A stretch of 64,000 nt of DNA from UBA987 sp002292105 (GTDB taxonomy: Bacteria > Bacteroidota > Bacteroidia > NS11-12g > UBA9320). The position numbers and the translations under genes are program-made. Of this stretch, positions 51,701-60,904 are shown piece by piece. Position 1 is the first letter of the stretch, and each line of letters opens with the position of its first letter. The stretch is from contig OX044357.1 in assembly GCA_943846675.1 (NCBI GenBank), positions 2,480,001-2,544,000 of the forward strand, in the 5' to 3' direction. The notes beneath the pieces were generated by a model that was given only the letters and a program-made list of their open reading frames with translations, was not told the DNA's origin and searched no databases.

Positions 51701-54177
51701 ACACATATGAAAAACCAACGCATACGGATACTATAAAAATACCAAGCACGGCCGTTACAAATGTATTGTTGCGGATGCGGGTAATGAGCGACTATAACAC
51801 GCTTAAAGGCCCGTGCGACACATTAAACTATGGTCAAACCGAAGACTATGGTGTCATCCTGGATGCTAGCATCCCTACACCGCATTTTGGCATTGATACC
51901 AATCGGATTTGTGTCAACGACCAAGTAACCTTGTTTGACTCAAGTACAGGCCCAGTGTATAAAAGACGGTGGTACATGAGTAAGTATGGCTTGCTAACTT
52001 ACAAAACCGATGCAAGCGGCCCAGTCAACTACATTTTACCCGACACAGGTTGGTGGTACGCTGAACTGGTATTAAATGACAGTATCGTATCCAAAAGGAT
52101 TGATTCGATTGTTTATGTCGCACCCTACCCTACTGCCAACTTAGCTTTTGTTTCGGGCAGCACCGTAGCCTGCGAAGAAGAATCATTGCGGTTAAAAAAT
52201 ACAACAGACAAAAAATTGGGCACGTTTGAGTGGTTTCACAACGGCAGCCAAATGCCAACGCTCGACGATTCTATAATTACGCTAGGCTCAGTATTACAAG
52301 CAGACTCAGGCCAATACTATTCAACGATTGAATATAATGGATGCAAGGCGACTAGCAACGTAATTAACATATCTATTTATCCCGTTCCTAAAGCGGTATT
52401 TGCCCTTAACGCCGTAGATTCTTGTTTGGGAACCAATAGTTTCGAATTCACGAATAGCTCCACATTAAACGGAGGCAGCATGAATTATAGTTGGGATTTT
52501 GGTGATGGGTCTTCTTCTAGTATTTTGACACCAACCCATACGTATTCAGACACTGGGTCATACACAGTCCGGCTAGCCGTAAACTCTCAGAAGAATTGTA
52601 CAGACACTGCCTACCTTGATGTCCATGTATCACCAAGCCCGAAGGCGAATTTTAACATTAGTGCATCTCCACAATGTCTGACAGGAAATAACTTTGTGTT
52701 TACCAATGCGTCTAACATATCGGGGGGCGGAATGACATATGCTTGGGATTTAGGAAACGGGAATACGGCAAATTCAAATAATACATCGCAGTCGTATGCC
52801 ACGGCCGACACTTTTGATGTTCAGCTCATTGCTACATCTAATCACAATTGTGCAGATACTATTGTTTTGGAAGCCGTTGTTTCTCCAAGTCCAGTAGCCG
52901 GATTTGATGTGTTTTCAGTAGATAGCTGTTTTAAAAATAATGCATTCGATTTTACAAATAGCAGTACAATTGCAACAGGCATAATATTCTCTAACAATTG
53001 GGATTTTGGTAATGGCACCACCTCGAGTAACGTGGATAATTTCGCCGTTTCTTATAACAGTACAGGTGGATTTAATGTTGAGCTAATCGTCGAAAGCAAC
53101 TCGGGATGCAAAGACACCATGTCTACATTGGTTAATGTATATGCTAGCCCAACCAGTGGTTTCACAGTGAATGACACCATACAGTGTTTTAACAATCACA
53201 ATATTGCTTTAACCGAGTTGAGTACGATTACAAGTGGAGCAATTACAAGCTACAATTGGAACTTTGGCGACGGCAACACATTGACTAGTGCGTCTGCACC
53301 AGACTTCAATTATGCTTCAGCAGGTAACTACGAAATATCACTGGTGGTGAATACGAATCAAAACTGCGCTGATACTTTTAAACAAAATATTGTAATCAAC
53401 CCGAGTCCAGAAGTAGCTTTTACAGGAGGCATGGGTTGCATCGGAGACCCAATACAGTTTAACAATAACTCCACAATATCATCTGGCACTAACGATAGGT
53501 ACGCCTGGAATTTCGGTGACGGCGAAACTTCAACATTGGAACAGCCAACGCGCATCTATGCAAACAGTGGCACCTATGAAGTTAAACTTGTTGTGGTTAG
53601 CGACCAAGGATGCGTAGACTCATTAATTGACAAAACTACTGCCATAATCAATGCCAAACCTTCAGCTGATTTCACTTCAGAGAAAATAAGTTCCTTTGAG
53701 AATAATACCGAGATGCAATTCACCGAAACAGGTGGAACAGGTATCTCCTGGTCGTGGTATGTAGACAATATGGGAGTTGGATCAGGCCAGTCTTATAATC
53801 ACACGTTTACCGATACCGGCACCTTTGATGTCATGTTATGGGTTGAAAATACGGACGGTTGTAGAGACAGCGTAGTCAAATCCATTTTCATTTTCCCAGA
53901 CGCTACTCTTCATGTTCCGACGTCATTTTCACCAAATGCTGATGGCCTCAATGATGAATTTAAACCGCTAGGTGTACGATTTGTAAAAGACTACCACTTG
54001 AGTATCTATAACCGATGGGGCAACCTGCTTTTCGAAACTGAAGACCCTTCAAAAGGGTGGGATGGAACTTTTGCAGGCAAGACAGTTTTATCGGGTCAGT
54101 ACCTCGTTCTTGTTGACATTATCGACTTTAACAACGTGAAGGCGAAGCATCGGGGGATGGTTACGATTTTAAGGTAA
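48760..54177 (+). CDS. Giant secreted protein: VPS10/BNR propeller, GEVED, PKD array, gliding-type C-terminus
   Basis: 1805 residues. Signal peptide MKRFLGFLIFSILSISFSFS. Residues about 127-790 hold at least eight BNR/sortilin-type Asp-box repeats (KDGGQTWTT, STDGGQTWIQ, TTDGGSSWTR, SKDSGTTWK, SDNGGSSWNN). A PKD-like domain follows (794-884), then GEVED (951-1037; FNNDGDLLDAGE), Ig-like parts, six PKD domains (1210-1713; WDFGDGSSSS and variants) and the CHU_C domain (1715-1805; PTSFSPNADGLNDEF). It is exported by type IX secretion and probably surface-bound. No catalytic residue set is evident. Confidence 0.93.
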   Translation: MKRFLGFLIFSILSISFSFSQTTQDTMDNPYWIDMMANPNVNFFQTQRAFNLYWTGRAIEKGSGYKPFKRWEYNMSQIIDANGNIPAPGSLETVVENYLKTRAPGWGPGGGIGIGGTIGNGSATCQITGDWKEIGPDYLPGNRTGQPNGIGRINAVAFHPSDSNIIYAGAPAGGVWITKDGGQTWTTNTDSLATLGVSSIAIDPQYPDTIYLGTGDRDANDSYGRGIFKSTDGGQTWIQFNSGMGNVTVGKLLIDPNNTQILIAATSSGIYRTTDGGSSWTRRITGNYKDLVFDAVNTNIVFAARTSARLYKSTDNGVNFSQVTNGLPTGKSRLAIAVTPADSNFVYVVVTNQRTFQGLYLSTNRGGSFTQMSNSPNIMDYSHLGTGTSGQAWYDLDIAADPSDKTIVNVCGVNIFQSKDSGTTWKINAHWVGSGGAPAVHADNHVMEYQPNTNTLYSGNDGGVYFTKDLGKNWTDISEGMGISQIYRLGQSQTQKNYVINGYQDNGTGWYENSKWYTVVGGDGMDCVIDPTNENFAYSALYYGDVRRVKNGYSQGTIAKNGKNGITEAGGWVTPYVLREGTPSTMFVGYKNIWRSTNIQAASVNSVTWTKISNNVAGSNTANITYLENATANSDILYVSRSGNKFFKSTDVNAATPSWTDLTSSLLNNSSVLWIESHPKFQNRLWICQSNKVYQSDNGGSSWNNISTGLPNIPILSLVFDSSSKYQGMYAGTYMGVFYKDTTMSSWVWYNDNMPINTRVRDIEIYHSPNGRSQSHVICATYGRGNWRSPLYDEDQITPVAGFIEESVKTCQGQAVVFTDTSENLPTNWLWRFTPNTVSYVNGTDSCSQNPQVVFNATGTYSVKMYAENCIGYDSIEKTGLVEVLQSIKAAPCEPVVNNPNSSAGIGIFGLKLDQYSYTSSGTRDDGTYIDMGCTEVLELKTDTFYITEVTTGKNYKEYVRIYIDFNNDGDLLDAGELVYDTYEKPTHTDTIKIPSTAVTNVLLRMRVMSDYNTLKGPCDTLNYGQTEDYGVILDASIPTPHFGIDTNRICVNDQVTLFDSSTGPVYKRRWYMSKYGLLTYKTDASGPVNYILPDTGWWYAELVLNDSIVSKRIDSIVYVAPYPTANLAFVSGSTVACEEESLRLKNTTDKKLGTFEWFHNGSQMPTLDDSIITLGSVLQADSGQYYSTIEYNGCKATSNVINISIYPVPKAVFALNAVDSCLGTNSFEFTNSSTLNGGSMNYSWDFGDGSSSSILTPTHTYSDTGSYTVRLAVNSQKNCTDTAYLDVHVSPSPKANFNISASPQCLTGNNFVFTNASNISGGGMTYAWDLGNGNTANSNNTSQSYATADTFDVQLIATSNHNCADTIVLEAVVSPSPVAGFDVFSVDSCFKNNAFDFTNSSTIATGIIFSNNWDFGNGTTSSNVDNFAVSYNSTGGFNVELIVESNSGCKDTMSTLVNVYASPTSGFTVNDTIQCFNNHNIALTELSTITSGAITSYNWNFGDGNTLTSASAPDFNYASAGNYEISLVVNTNQNCADTFKQNIVINPSPEVAFTGGMGCIGDPIQFNNNSTISSGTNDRYAWNFGDGETSTLEQPTRIYANSGTYEVKLVVVSDQGCVDSLIDKTTAIINAKPSADFTSEKISSFENNTEMQFTETGGTGISWSWYVDNMGVGSGQSYNHTFTDTGTFDVMLWVENTDGCRDSVVKSIFIFPDATLHVPTSFSPNADGLNDEFKPLGVRFVKDYHLSIYNRWGNLLFETEDPSKGWDGTFAGKTVLSGQYLVLVDIIDFNNVKAKHRGMVTILR

Positions 54178-54849
54178 TTGATAGTTGTTGATTTAGGGCT
54201 TCCGCCCTATAACCACGGATTTCATTTTTTCTTGATAAAAAAAAGAAACAAACGTGTCCGCCTGCCGGCGGAAAAATCAAGACTTCAGAAGTTTTCTTTG
54301 AACTCTACGAAATGCTTTTCTCTGCTTAGGGCTTCCGCCCTATAACCCGATTTCATTCTTTTTAGGCAAAAAGAACGAAACAAGAAAAGCCTTAAAAATA
54401 ATAAACCCTTCGTTTTGGTGCGCTTAACCCTCCACGTCATCTAGGCCACCAAAACCCCACATCGCACACCGCCGATTATTTTTGGCCACTCGCGCTTCGC
54501 ATTGTTGCAGTATTTGTCCGACACAGTACTTGAGCCTTGGCCTACCAAAAATGCGGGGGACGCGCTGGCCTGTGCATTGGGAGCATATTTTTGGGGAGAC
54601 TTTTTGTTTCGTTTTTGGTCTCAAAAATGAAAATCGGTTATAGGCTGATAAGCCTAAGCGAAGAACAGAAGGCTGGAAAGCCCTTCGCGACCATCAAGAA
54701 AAAAATGAAAAGCGGGTTATAGGGGTGCTAACCCCTAAGCAACGAAAAAAATGAAAGCCGGGTCATAGGGGTGGCAACCCCTAAGCAAGAAAAAAGGAAA
54801 ACCACAATAAACGGGTGCTAACCCCTAAAAGAATCCATAAATTTGAAAA
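54178..54849. repeat. 672-bp gap made of dispersed-element fragments and hairpin modules
   Basis: 54195-54376 is a partial inverted B half (AAACAAACGTGTCCGCC, CCGGCGGAAAAATCAAG). 54530-54655 is an A half in forward orientation (CCAAAAATGCGGGGGACG, TCGGTTATAGGCTGATAAGC). 54695-54835 holds three TAGGGGT..ACCCCTA-type hairpins in a row, each after AAATGAAA-GCGGG. No gene is supported here; the reverse-strand frame at 54424-54624 is repeat sequence. Confidence 0.8.
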
Positions 54850-56130
54850 ATGCTCTCAAGCGCTCCACTAGCAGAACGTGTTCGACCTAAATCATTAGAC
54901 GAATACATTGGTCAAAAACACATCATTGGTGAAGAAAAGCCATTGTACAACGCCATAAAATCTGGAGCATTACCTTCCATGATATTTTGGGGACCACCCG
55001 GGGTTGGCAAAACCACGCTAGCCCACATTATTTCGCAAGAGCTTAAACGGCCTTTCTTCGTGTTAAGCGCTACCGAAAGCGGTGTCAAACAGGTACGAGA
55101 AGTCATAGAAAAAGCCCACAAATCACAATTTATGGGTACTCAAAACGCCGTACTCTTTATTGATGAGATACATCGTTTCAACAAATCGCAGCAAGACAGT
55201 TTATTGGGCGCCGTAGAGCAAGGTGTGATAACGCTGATAGGTGCCACTACAGAAAATCCATCGTTTGAGGTGAATGCAGCACTTCTTAGCAGAAGTGAAG
55301 TATATGTACTGAAAAACTTAAATGCCGATGAGCTGAAGGAGGTCATTGAACGTGCAATCAAACAGGACTTCGAACTTCAGAAAAAGAAAATAAAACTTAA
55401 GGAATTAGATGCACTCATGATGCTATCTGGCGGCGATGCCCGACGTGTGTTGAACACACTTGAGTTGGTTATTAACTCGAAATCGGATGCCAAACAAATA
55501 ACCATTACCAACGATCTTGTTGAGAAAACCGTTCAACAAAAAAGATTGGTTTACGACAAATCAGGGGAACAACATTATGACGTCATATCGGCCTTTATTA
55601 AATCTATGCGTGGCAGTGACCCCAATGCTGCGGTGTATTATTTGGCAAGAATGATTGAAGGAGGAGAAGATCCCATTTTCATTGCACGTCGAATGCTCAT
55701 ATTAGCTAGCGAAGACATTGGAAACGCAAACCCAACCGCTTTGGTTTTAGCGACAAATGGTTTACAAGCAGCTCAGGCCATCGGGTATCCAGAGTGTCGT
55801 ATTATCCTCTCACAGGTTGCGGTCTATTTGGCGACTTCTCCAAAAAGTAACTCTACCTACAAGGCAATAGGTGCTGCACAAAAGTTAGTAAGCGAAACTG
55901 GTAACTTAGAAGTTCCACTGCCTCTTCGCAACGCCCCGACAAAACTGATGAAAGAGTTAGACTATGGCGTTGGGTATAAATACGCCCATGATCATGGTGG
56001 CTTTGCAGATCTTGAATTTCTTCCTGATGCGATTAAGGGCACTAAGCTGTATGAACCCAGCAACAATCCAAGAGAAAATGAAACACGTAAGCGCATGCAA
56101 GCGTATTGGAAAGAGAAGTATGGTTATTAG
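54850..56130 (+). CDS. rarA: Replication-associated recombination protein A (MgsA/RarA AAA+ ATPase)
   Basis: 426 residues. N-terminal PLAERVRPKSLDEYIGQKHI, Walker A WGPPGVGKTTLA, Walker B VLFIDEIHRFNKSQQD, sensor 1 IGATTENPSF, arginine finger LLSRSEVY and the C-terminal tetramerisation domain (NPTALVLATNGLQAAQAIG, NAPTKLMKELDYGVGYKYAHD). It acts at stalled replication forks with SSB and RecA. Full length, intact, flanked by repeats on both sides. Confidence 0.96.
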   Translation: MLSSAPLAERVRPKSLDEYIGQKHIIGEEKPLYNAIKSGALPSMIFWGPPGVGKTTLAHIISQELKRPFFVLSATESGVKQVREVIEKAHKSQFMGTQNAVLFIDEIHRFNKSQQDSLLGAVEQGVITLIGATTENPSFEVNAALLSRSEVYVLKNLNADELKEVIERAIKQDFELQKKKIKLKELDALMMLSGGDARRVLNTLELVINSKSDAKQITITNDLVEKTVQQKRLVYDKSGEQHYDVISAFIKSMRGSDPNAAVYYLARMIEGGEDPIFIARRMLILASEDIGNANPTALVLATNGLQAAQAIGYPECRIILSQVAVYLATSPKSNSTYKAIGAAQKLVSETGNLEVPLPLRNAPTKLMKELDYGVGYKYAHDHGGFADLEFLPDAIKGTKLYEPSNNPRENETRKRMQAYWKEKYGY

Positions 56131-56458
56131 AATTGATAGTTTATAATTGATAGCTGATAATTGATAATTTTAATTTCCCTCTGGATAAGAAGAATCTGAA
56201 GTAAGTTGAAGAAGTCGGCCTGCGGCCGAAATGTGAAATGTAAAAGTGCGGTCTGCTCATCCTTGACTTCACCTAACCAGTATTTACTTATGCATTTTTA
56301 GCAAAAGGCTAACAGCTATTAGCCAACCGCCAGAAGAAGCTAAAGTTGAACTGAATCTGGAACCGTTTAAATGGATCGTTCTCAACTATCAACTTTCAAT
56401 TATCAACTTTCCACTTCCCTCTGCTATATTCGTTTTTCAAAAATTCAAAAATTCGAAA
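56131..56458. other. 328-bp gap with heptamer-like repeats and a promoter
   Basis: 56133-56170 is a degenerate TTGATAG-type tract (TTGATAGTTTATAATTGATA). GCGGCCTGCGGCCGAAATG lies near 56216 as a short palindrome (CGGCCTGCGGCCG). 56383-56414 holds TCAACTATCAACTTTCAATT-type steps. A -7-like TATATTCG at 56425-56432 serves the next gene. No gene seen. Confidence 0.6.
56425..56432 (+). promoter_or_regulatory. Candidate -7 promoter element of the serine hydrolase
   Basis: TATATTCG, one base off TANNTTTG, 27 bp before the ATG. Confidence 0.35.
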
Positions 56459-58018
56459 ATGAAAAACATCCGAATAAAACTCCTAGCCATAACCTTTTGC
56501 ATTGCCCAAATAGCCACTGCGCAAACCATCACTGAAGGATTCGTAGACTCGATTGTTCAAAAATCTATGGACATGATTCCTCAAGCTGGTGTTGCAGTAG
56601 CGGTTATCCAGGATGGAAAAGTAGTCTTATCAAAGGGGTACGGTATAGCGTCGGTGGAAACCAAAGCAAAAGTTGACGAAAACACGTTGTTCTCTATTGC
56701 ATCTAATTCTAAGGCGTTCACAACAATGGCGTTAGGCTTACTAGTAGATGAAGGCAAACTCAATTGGAAGGATAAAGTAGTGGATTACATCCCAGAATTT
56801 AAGATGTATGATTCATATGTAACGGAAAATTTCAATATCCAGGACTTGCTGACGCACCGCAGCGGACTTGGTTTGGGTGCCGGTGATTTAATGTTTATTC
56901 CTTCTGGCGGCGATTACACCATAGACGATATCATCAAGAGCTTCCAGTACCAAACACCCGTTTCTGCATTTCGCACCAAATATGACTATGACAATTTGCT
57001 GTATATGGTGGCAGGAGAAGTTATACATCGCATTAGCGGCGAACCATGGGCGAATTATGTCGAAAACCACATTATGAAACCACTACACATGGACCGGTCT
57101 GCGGGGATTTATCACAATCTTAAGTCAAAAGAAAATATTGCTGAAGCGCATAAAGTTGAAGATGGGAAAGTCATACAAATTGAAGCATACGACGAAAACA
57201 GGGCAATTGGCGCGGCAGGTGGAATCTATTCCAGCGTTGCAGATTTAAGCAATTGGATGTTGATGCACTTAGACGGTGGAAAGATAAACGACAGTACAAC
57301 TTTCATATCCGCGAAAAACAGAAGAGAAATGTGGAAGGCGCATACCAATATCTATTTTAATGCCACTCCCCCACAACCCTATCGACAACATTACGAAGCG
57401 TATGGTTTGGGATGGAAGTTGGCCGACAAAAATGGATACACAACCGTTTCACACACTGGAGGTATGCCAGGTATGCTTTCACAAGTACTCATGATCCCAG
57501 AACTTAATGCTGGTGTTGTTGTATTAACGAATGCTGCTCCAGGAGGCTACAGCTTCATTTCGGTTACAAGGGAAATAGAAGACGCCATAATTGGTGTTAA
57601 TGGTCGTGACTGGGTAACCATAATGAAAAATTATATCGAGCGCAGTGGCGGACAAGCTGACTCGGTGGTTAATGCCGTGTGGGAAACCGTAGATAAAGCG
57701 AAAACGAAGCACCTTGTTTTGGAAGACTTTGTTGGAACATACAACGATTCATGGTTTGGAGACGTGGACATTACCCTAAAAGATAAGGAGCTATGGTTTA
57801 CATCAAAACGCAGCCCTAAGTTAAGTGGTAAAATGTCGTACTACCAAGCCAACACTTTTGCAATTAAATGGACTTATCGTGATATGGACTGTGATGCATT
57901 TGCCATTTTCTCATTGGACGAAAACGGTAAGGCACAATCGATTGATATGAAAGGTATTTCCCCAAATATTGATTTCAGTTTTGATTTTCATGACCTTAAT
58001 CTTAAAAGGGTCAAGTAA
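56459..58018 (+). CDS. Exported serine hydrolase, beta-lactamase class C/PBP fold
   Basis: 519 residues. Signal peptide MKNIRIKLLAITFCIAQIAT ending AQ. The transpeptidase-like domain (about residues 25-385) carries the nucleophile S82-x-x-K85 (SIASNSKAF), the YDN motif near residue 177 (TKYDYDNLLYM) and SHTGG near 331, together the class C set. A C-terminal beta-rich domain (about 415-519) matches the extra lipocalin-like domain seen in esterase/peptidase relatives. Likely a periplasmic peptidase or esterase; beta-lactam hydrolysis is not implied. A small lipoprotein gene follows 40 bp downstream. Confidence 0.88.
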   Translation: MKNIRIKLLAITFCIAQIATAQTITEGFVDSIVQKSMDMIPQAGVAVAVIQDGKVVLSKGYGIASVETKAKVDENTLFSIASNSKAFTTMALGLLVDEGKLNWKDKVVDYIPEFKMYDSYVTENFNIQDLLTHRSGLGLGAGDLMFIPSGGDYTIDDIIKSFQYQTPVSAFRTKYDYDNLLYMVAGEVIHRISGEPWANYVENHIMKPLHMDRSAGIYHNLKSKENIAEAHKVEDGKVIQIEAYDENRAIGAAGGIYSSVADLSNWMLMHLDGGKINDSTTFISAKNRREMWKAHTNIYFNATPPQPYRQHYEAYGLGWKLADKNGYTTVSHTGGMPGMLSQVLMIPELNAGVVVLTNAAPGGYSFISVTREIEDAIIGVNGRDWVTIMKNYIERSGGQADSVVNAVWETVDKAKTKHLVLEDFVGTYNDSWFGDVDITLKDKELWFTSKRSPKLSGKMSYYQANTFAIKWTYRDMDCDAFAIFSLDENGKAQSIDMKGISPNIDFSFDFHDLNLKRVK

Positions 58019-58058
58019 ATTTGGGCTCAGTCAAAAACAACAACTTATTATTGGCAGT

Positions 58059-58460
58059 ATGAGAAACACATTAGCAATTGCAATCATTTCATTGGTCGTA
58101 TGCATCAGTGCATGTAAAAAAACACCAGAAACCAACTTAAGCCTAAACAATGGGCAGCGCTGGAAGGCAAACATAGAAACGACTCAAGGTGTAGCCAATA
58201 TGACACGGCTCATGGATGCCTTTGTAGAAAGTGACGACACCAAATCGTACAATGGTTTGTCGGATAGTCGTCAATCAGAATTTAAAATGATTTTCAAACA
58301 GTGCACCATGGAAGGCGAAGCCCACAATCAATTACACAGCTTTTTATTTCCGATGAAGAAGATGTTTACCATGCTTGAATCCGATGACCTAGCTACATGT
58401 AAACAGGGAGCTACAACGTTTAAAAATCATTTGCCGTTGTACTCCGCCTACTTCGAATAG
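58059..58460 (+). CDS. Small hypothetical lipoprotein
   Basis: 133 residues from the ATG at 58059. MRNTLAIAIISLVVCISACKK is a lipoprotein signal with lipobox ISAC. The mature part is helical: NNGQRWKANIETTQGVANM, then QCTMEGEAHNQLHSFLFPM and CKQGATTFKNHLPLYSAYF. The spacing of Cys and His (QCTM, AHNQLH) could bind metal, but no family is recognised. Probably co-transcribed with the serine hydrolase. Confidence 0.72.
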   Translation: MRNTLAIAIISLVVCISACKKTPETNLSLNNGQRWKANIETTQGVANMTRLMDAFVESDDTKSYNGLSDSRQSEFKMIFKQCTMEGEAHNQLHSFLFPMKKMFTMLESDDLATCKQGATTFKNHLPLYSAYFE

Positions 58461-58789
58461 GGTACGATCAGAAACAGTTTCAATTTAAAAAACTAACTTG
58501 ACCCACGATGAATGCGTTCTTTTCAAAAGTCAAGAATCACAGCATAACCCAAGCCATTTTTGGGGTGTCGAAGGAAACATTGATGATTATTTGAATAAAT
58601 AGGTTTTAAGTTGAAGTTTAACTAGAGGCCTTTTAACGTATGTAGATTCTTGGTTTAGGCTTATCAGTCCGCCAGTGGTCGGACAAGCTCTATAACCTTT
58701 TTCCATTAGGCTTATCAGCCTTCTTTCTTCGCTTAGGCTTTCGCGGTCGAAGTTTCTTCGCTAAGGCTTATCAGCCTTCTTTTCTTCCA
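58461..58789. other. Gap with a coding-like fragment and a chain of hairpins
   Basis: 58498-58602 is an open frame with no good start, ending in PSHFWGVEGNIDDYLNK, which could be the tail of a decayed gene. 58660-58789 holds four TTAGGCTTATCAGCC-type hairpins in series, one with the GTCCGC/GTCGGAC insert, leading into the full element at 58790. Confidence 0.45.
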
Positions 58790-59167
58790 TTAGGCTTATC
58801 AGCCTATAACCGATTTTCATTTTTGAGACCAAAAACGAAACAAAAAGTCTTACCAAAAATATGCTCCCTTACACACCGGCCAGCGCGTCCCCCGCATTTT
58901 TGGTAGGCCGAGGCACCTTAAATTGTGCATGATTTGAGATGACCTTTGAAGTTTTCTGTAGAAATCGAGGAAGGCTTTTGTGTGTAGGCCTTGCGCTAAG
59001 CTGGCAGAAAAGCGCAGCGGCTTTGGCTGAGGGAAAGAAAAGACTTTCGTAGAGTTCAAAGAAAACTTCTCAAGTCTTGATTTTTCCGCCGGCAGGCGGA
59101 CACGTTTGTTTCGTTTTTTTATCAAGAAAAAAATGAAAAGCGGGTTATAGGGGTGCTAACCCCTTAG
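58790..59167. mobile_element. Full MITE-like element, about 378 bp
   Basis: Left end: hairpin TTAGGCTTATCAGCCTATAA, then CGATTTTCATTTTTGAGACC and AAAAACGAAACAAAAAG. Right end: CGTTTGTTTCGTTTTTTTATC, AAAAATGAAAAGCGGG and hairpin TATAGGGGTGCTAACCCCTT. The two outer roughly 50-bp arms are imperfect inverted repeats of each other. The middle carries CGCGTCCCCCGCATTTTTGG and the palindrome CCGCCGGCAGGCGG. No transposase gene inside. A second full copy is at 62441-62838. Confidence 0.7.
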
Positions 59168-59287
59168 CGAGTAACAAATAAAATCTAAGGTTATATGGCG
59201 AAAGCCCAAAGCGACCAACCATCAAGAAAAAATAAAACCTTAAAAGGTTACGTTTTACTAAAACCAACATTAACCTTAAAAAGAATC

Positions 59288-60868
59288 ATGAAAAATGTAA
59301 TCCGCATCTTGTTCCTTATTTGTTTTATCGGCATTCAAACAATTACCTATGCCCAACTAAACACCAAACGCATAGAGACCAAACAGTTTCACAAAAAAAC
59401 TGACCCAGTGCATTATAAGTATGTAGACATGGATTTTAACAGCAGTGCGATACAAAACAAACTTAGCCGAATCAATGCTGAGGAAGTACAATCTATTACA
59501 CTCGTTTACACACAGTTTAAACTTGTTGAGCGGTTCGACCAATTGGCACTAAACACAAAGCGTATAGACCTATTGCTAAAAAAATTCCCAAAATTTAAAC
59601 ACCCAAATATCAAATGGTATTGGGTTGCACAAACTGGATGCAGTGACCCAGAAGCCTGTGGCGAATATTTTCATGGTTTCGAAATTCGAACAAAAACTAA
59701 AGCTGAAGTAATGGCGGCAACTGCGGCCACCAATTTACTTGATTATTATATGGATCTCTACAGTGGTAAGGAAACGGGTTCAAGTGTTGACTCACTCATC
59801 GATATTGGTGAATCATCATTGATTAAGGTGTGTGATACAACATCCAAAAGCCGAATCTATCATAGTCGACTAGGTGCGCTACAAGGCGTACGCCAAACGA
59901 GCAAGAAATTGTTCTTCGAACGACTTAAAATTTATAAAGTAAAACCAGAACCCGTTGTAGTGATTCAAACAGACGAGCGAAATCGGGTAACTTCTGTTAC
60001 TGGTGTCGACCATGGTCAAGAACGTATCTTTTTAGCTAGTCTTAAACGTTACTATCGTTTTCGGACATCACGGTTTGAAGGCAAACGTGTGCTAACAGAG
60101 TATACCTTGCACTTCAAAGAACCTAAAGGCGCCTATTACCGTGATTTTGATATCATGGTCACACCGTTAAATATGGAGGGTGTCGCTTATACCAGTTTCG
60201 AAGACAAAAAAGTAGTTACCACGACGGAATCTTGCTATTATACCGACACCTCAATGTCTGCCGTTTACGGCACTGCTCCTGACAATGTGGTAACCGAGGT
60301 GTTTGAGCGGAATCCACAATGGCAGAACTGCATAATCGCAACTGACGTAACGGGAAGCATGTATCCATATATGGGTCAGTTTTTAGTATGGCACGAAAAG
60401 AACTTAGACAAACGTAAAGGCAACCACGACTTCGTATTTTTCAACGATGGCGATATGTTGCCAAATGAATTAAAAAAAACAGGTGAAACGGGCGGCACAT
60501 ACTATGTACAAACAGCCAATTACCACAGTTTGAAAGAAAAAATGACAGTGGCTATGACCAAAGGCGGTGGTGGCGATCAACCAGAAAATAACCTGGAAGC
60601 TATCCTATTTGGATTACAAAAAAATCCCGATTGTAAAGAGGTAATCCTAATTGCCGATAATTGGGCAACACCACGCGACATGGCATTACTAAACAAAATC
60701 AAAGTGCCAGTTCATGTGATCTTATGTGGGTCTACTTCCCTAAATTTGGAATACGTCAAAGTTGCCCGCAAAACAAAAGGCAGCATTCACACCATTGAGC
60801 ATGACTTGTACAACTTGGATAAAATCGAGTTTTCTAAAAACGGTAAATGGGTAGATGTAAAGAACTAG
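59288..60868 (+). CDS. Secreted von Willebrand factor A-like protein
   Basis: 526 residues from the ATG at 59288 (MKNVIRILFLICFIGIQTIT, signal peptide ending YAQ); an upstream in-frame ATG at 59195 lies in repeat DNA and would bury the signal. The N-terminal half is unassigned (YTQFKLVERFDQLALNTKRI, YWVAQTGCSDPEACGEYFHG). Residues about 355-520 form a VWA-type domain with the MIDAS-like IIATDVTGSMYPYMG, a Gly-rich loop TKGGGGDQPENNLEA and VILIADNWATPRD. Partner unknown. Confidence 0.78.
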   Translation: MKNVIRILFLICFIGIQTITYAQLNTKRIETKQFHKKTDPVHYKYVDMDFNSSAIQNKLSRINAEEVQSITLVYTQFKLVERFDQLALNTKRIDLLLKKFPKFKHPNIKWYWVAQTGCSDPEACGEYFHGFEIRTKTKAEVMAATAATNLLDYYMDLYSGKETGSSVDSLIDIGESSLIKVCDTTSKSRIYHSRLGALQGVRQTSKKLFFERLKIYKVKPEPVVVIQTDERNRVTSVTGVDHGQERIFLASLKRYYRFRTSRFEGKRVLTEYTLHFKEPKGAYYRDFDIMVTPLNMEGVAYTSFEDKKVVTTTESCYYTDTSMSAVYGTAPDNVVTEVFERNPQWQNCIIATDVTGSMYPYMGQFLVWHEKNLDKRKGNHDFVFFNDGDMLPNELKKTGETGGTYYVQTANYHSLKEKMTVAMTKGGGGDQPENNLEAILFGLQKNPDCKEVILIADNWATPRDMALLNKIKVPVHVILCGSTSLNLEYVKVARKTKGSIHTIEHDLYNLDKIEFSKNGKWVDVKN

Positions 60869-60904
60869 TCTCGAGAGTCGCACATCCGCTGAAACAATTA
60901 CAAA

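Noticed and set aside
58498..58602. Open frame ending PSHFWGVEGNIDDYLNK as a small gene
   Set aside because: No good start codon and an in-frame stop just upstream; at most the tail of a decayed gene.
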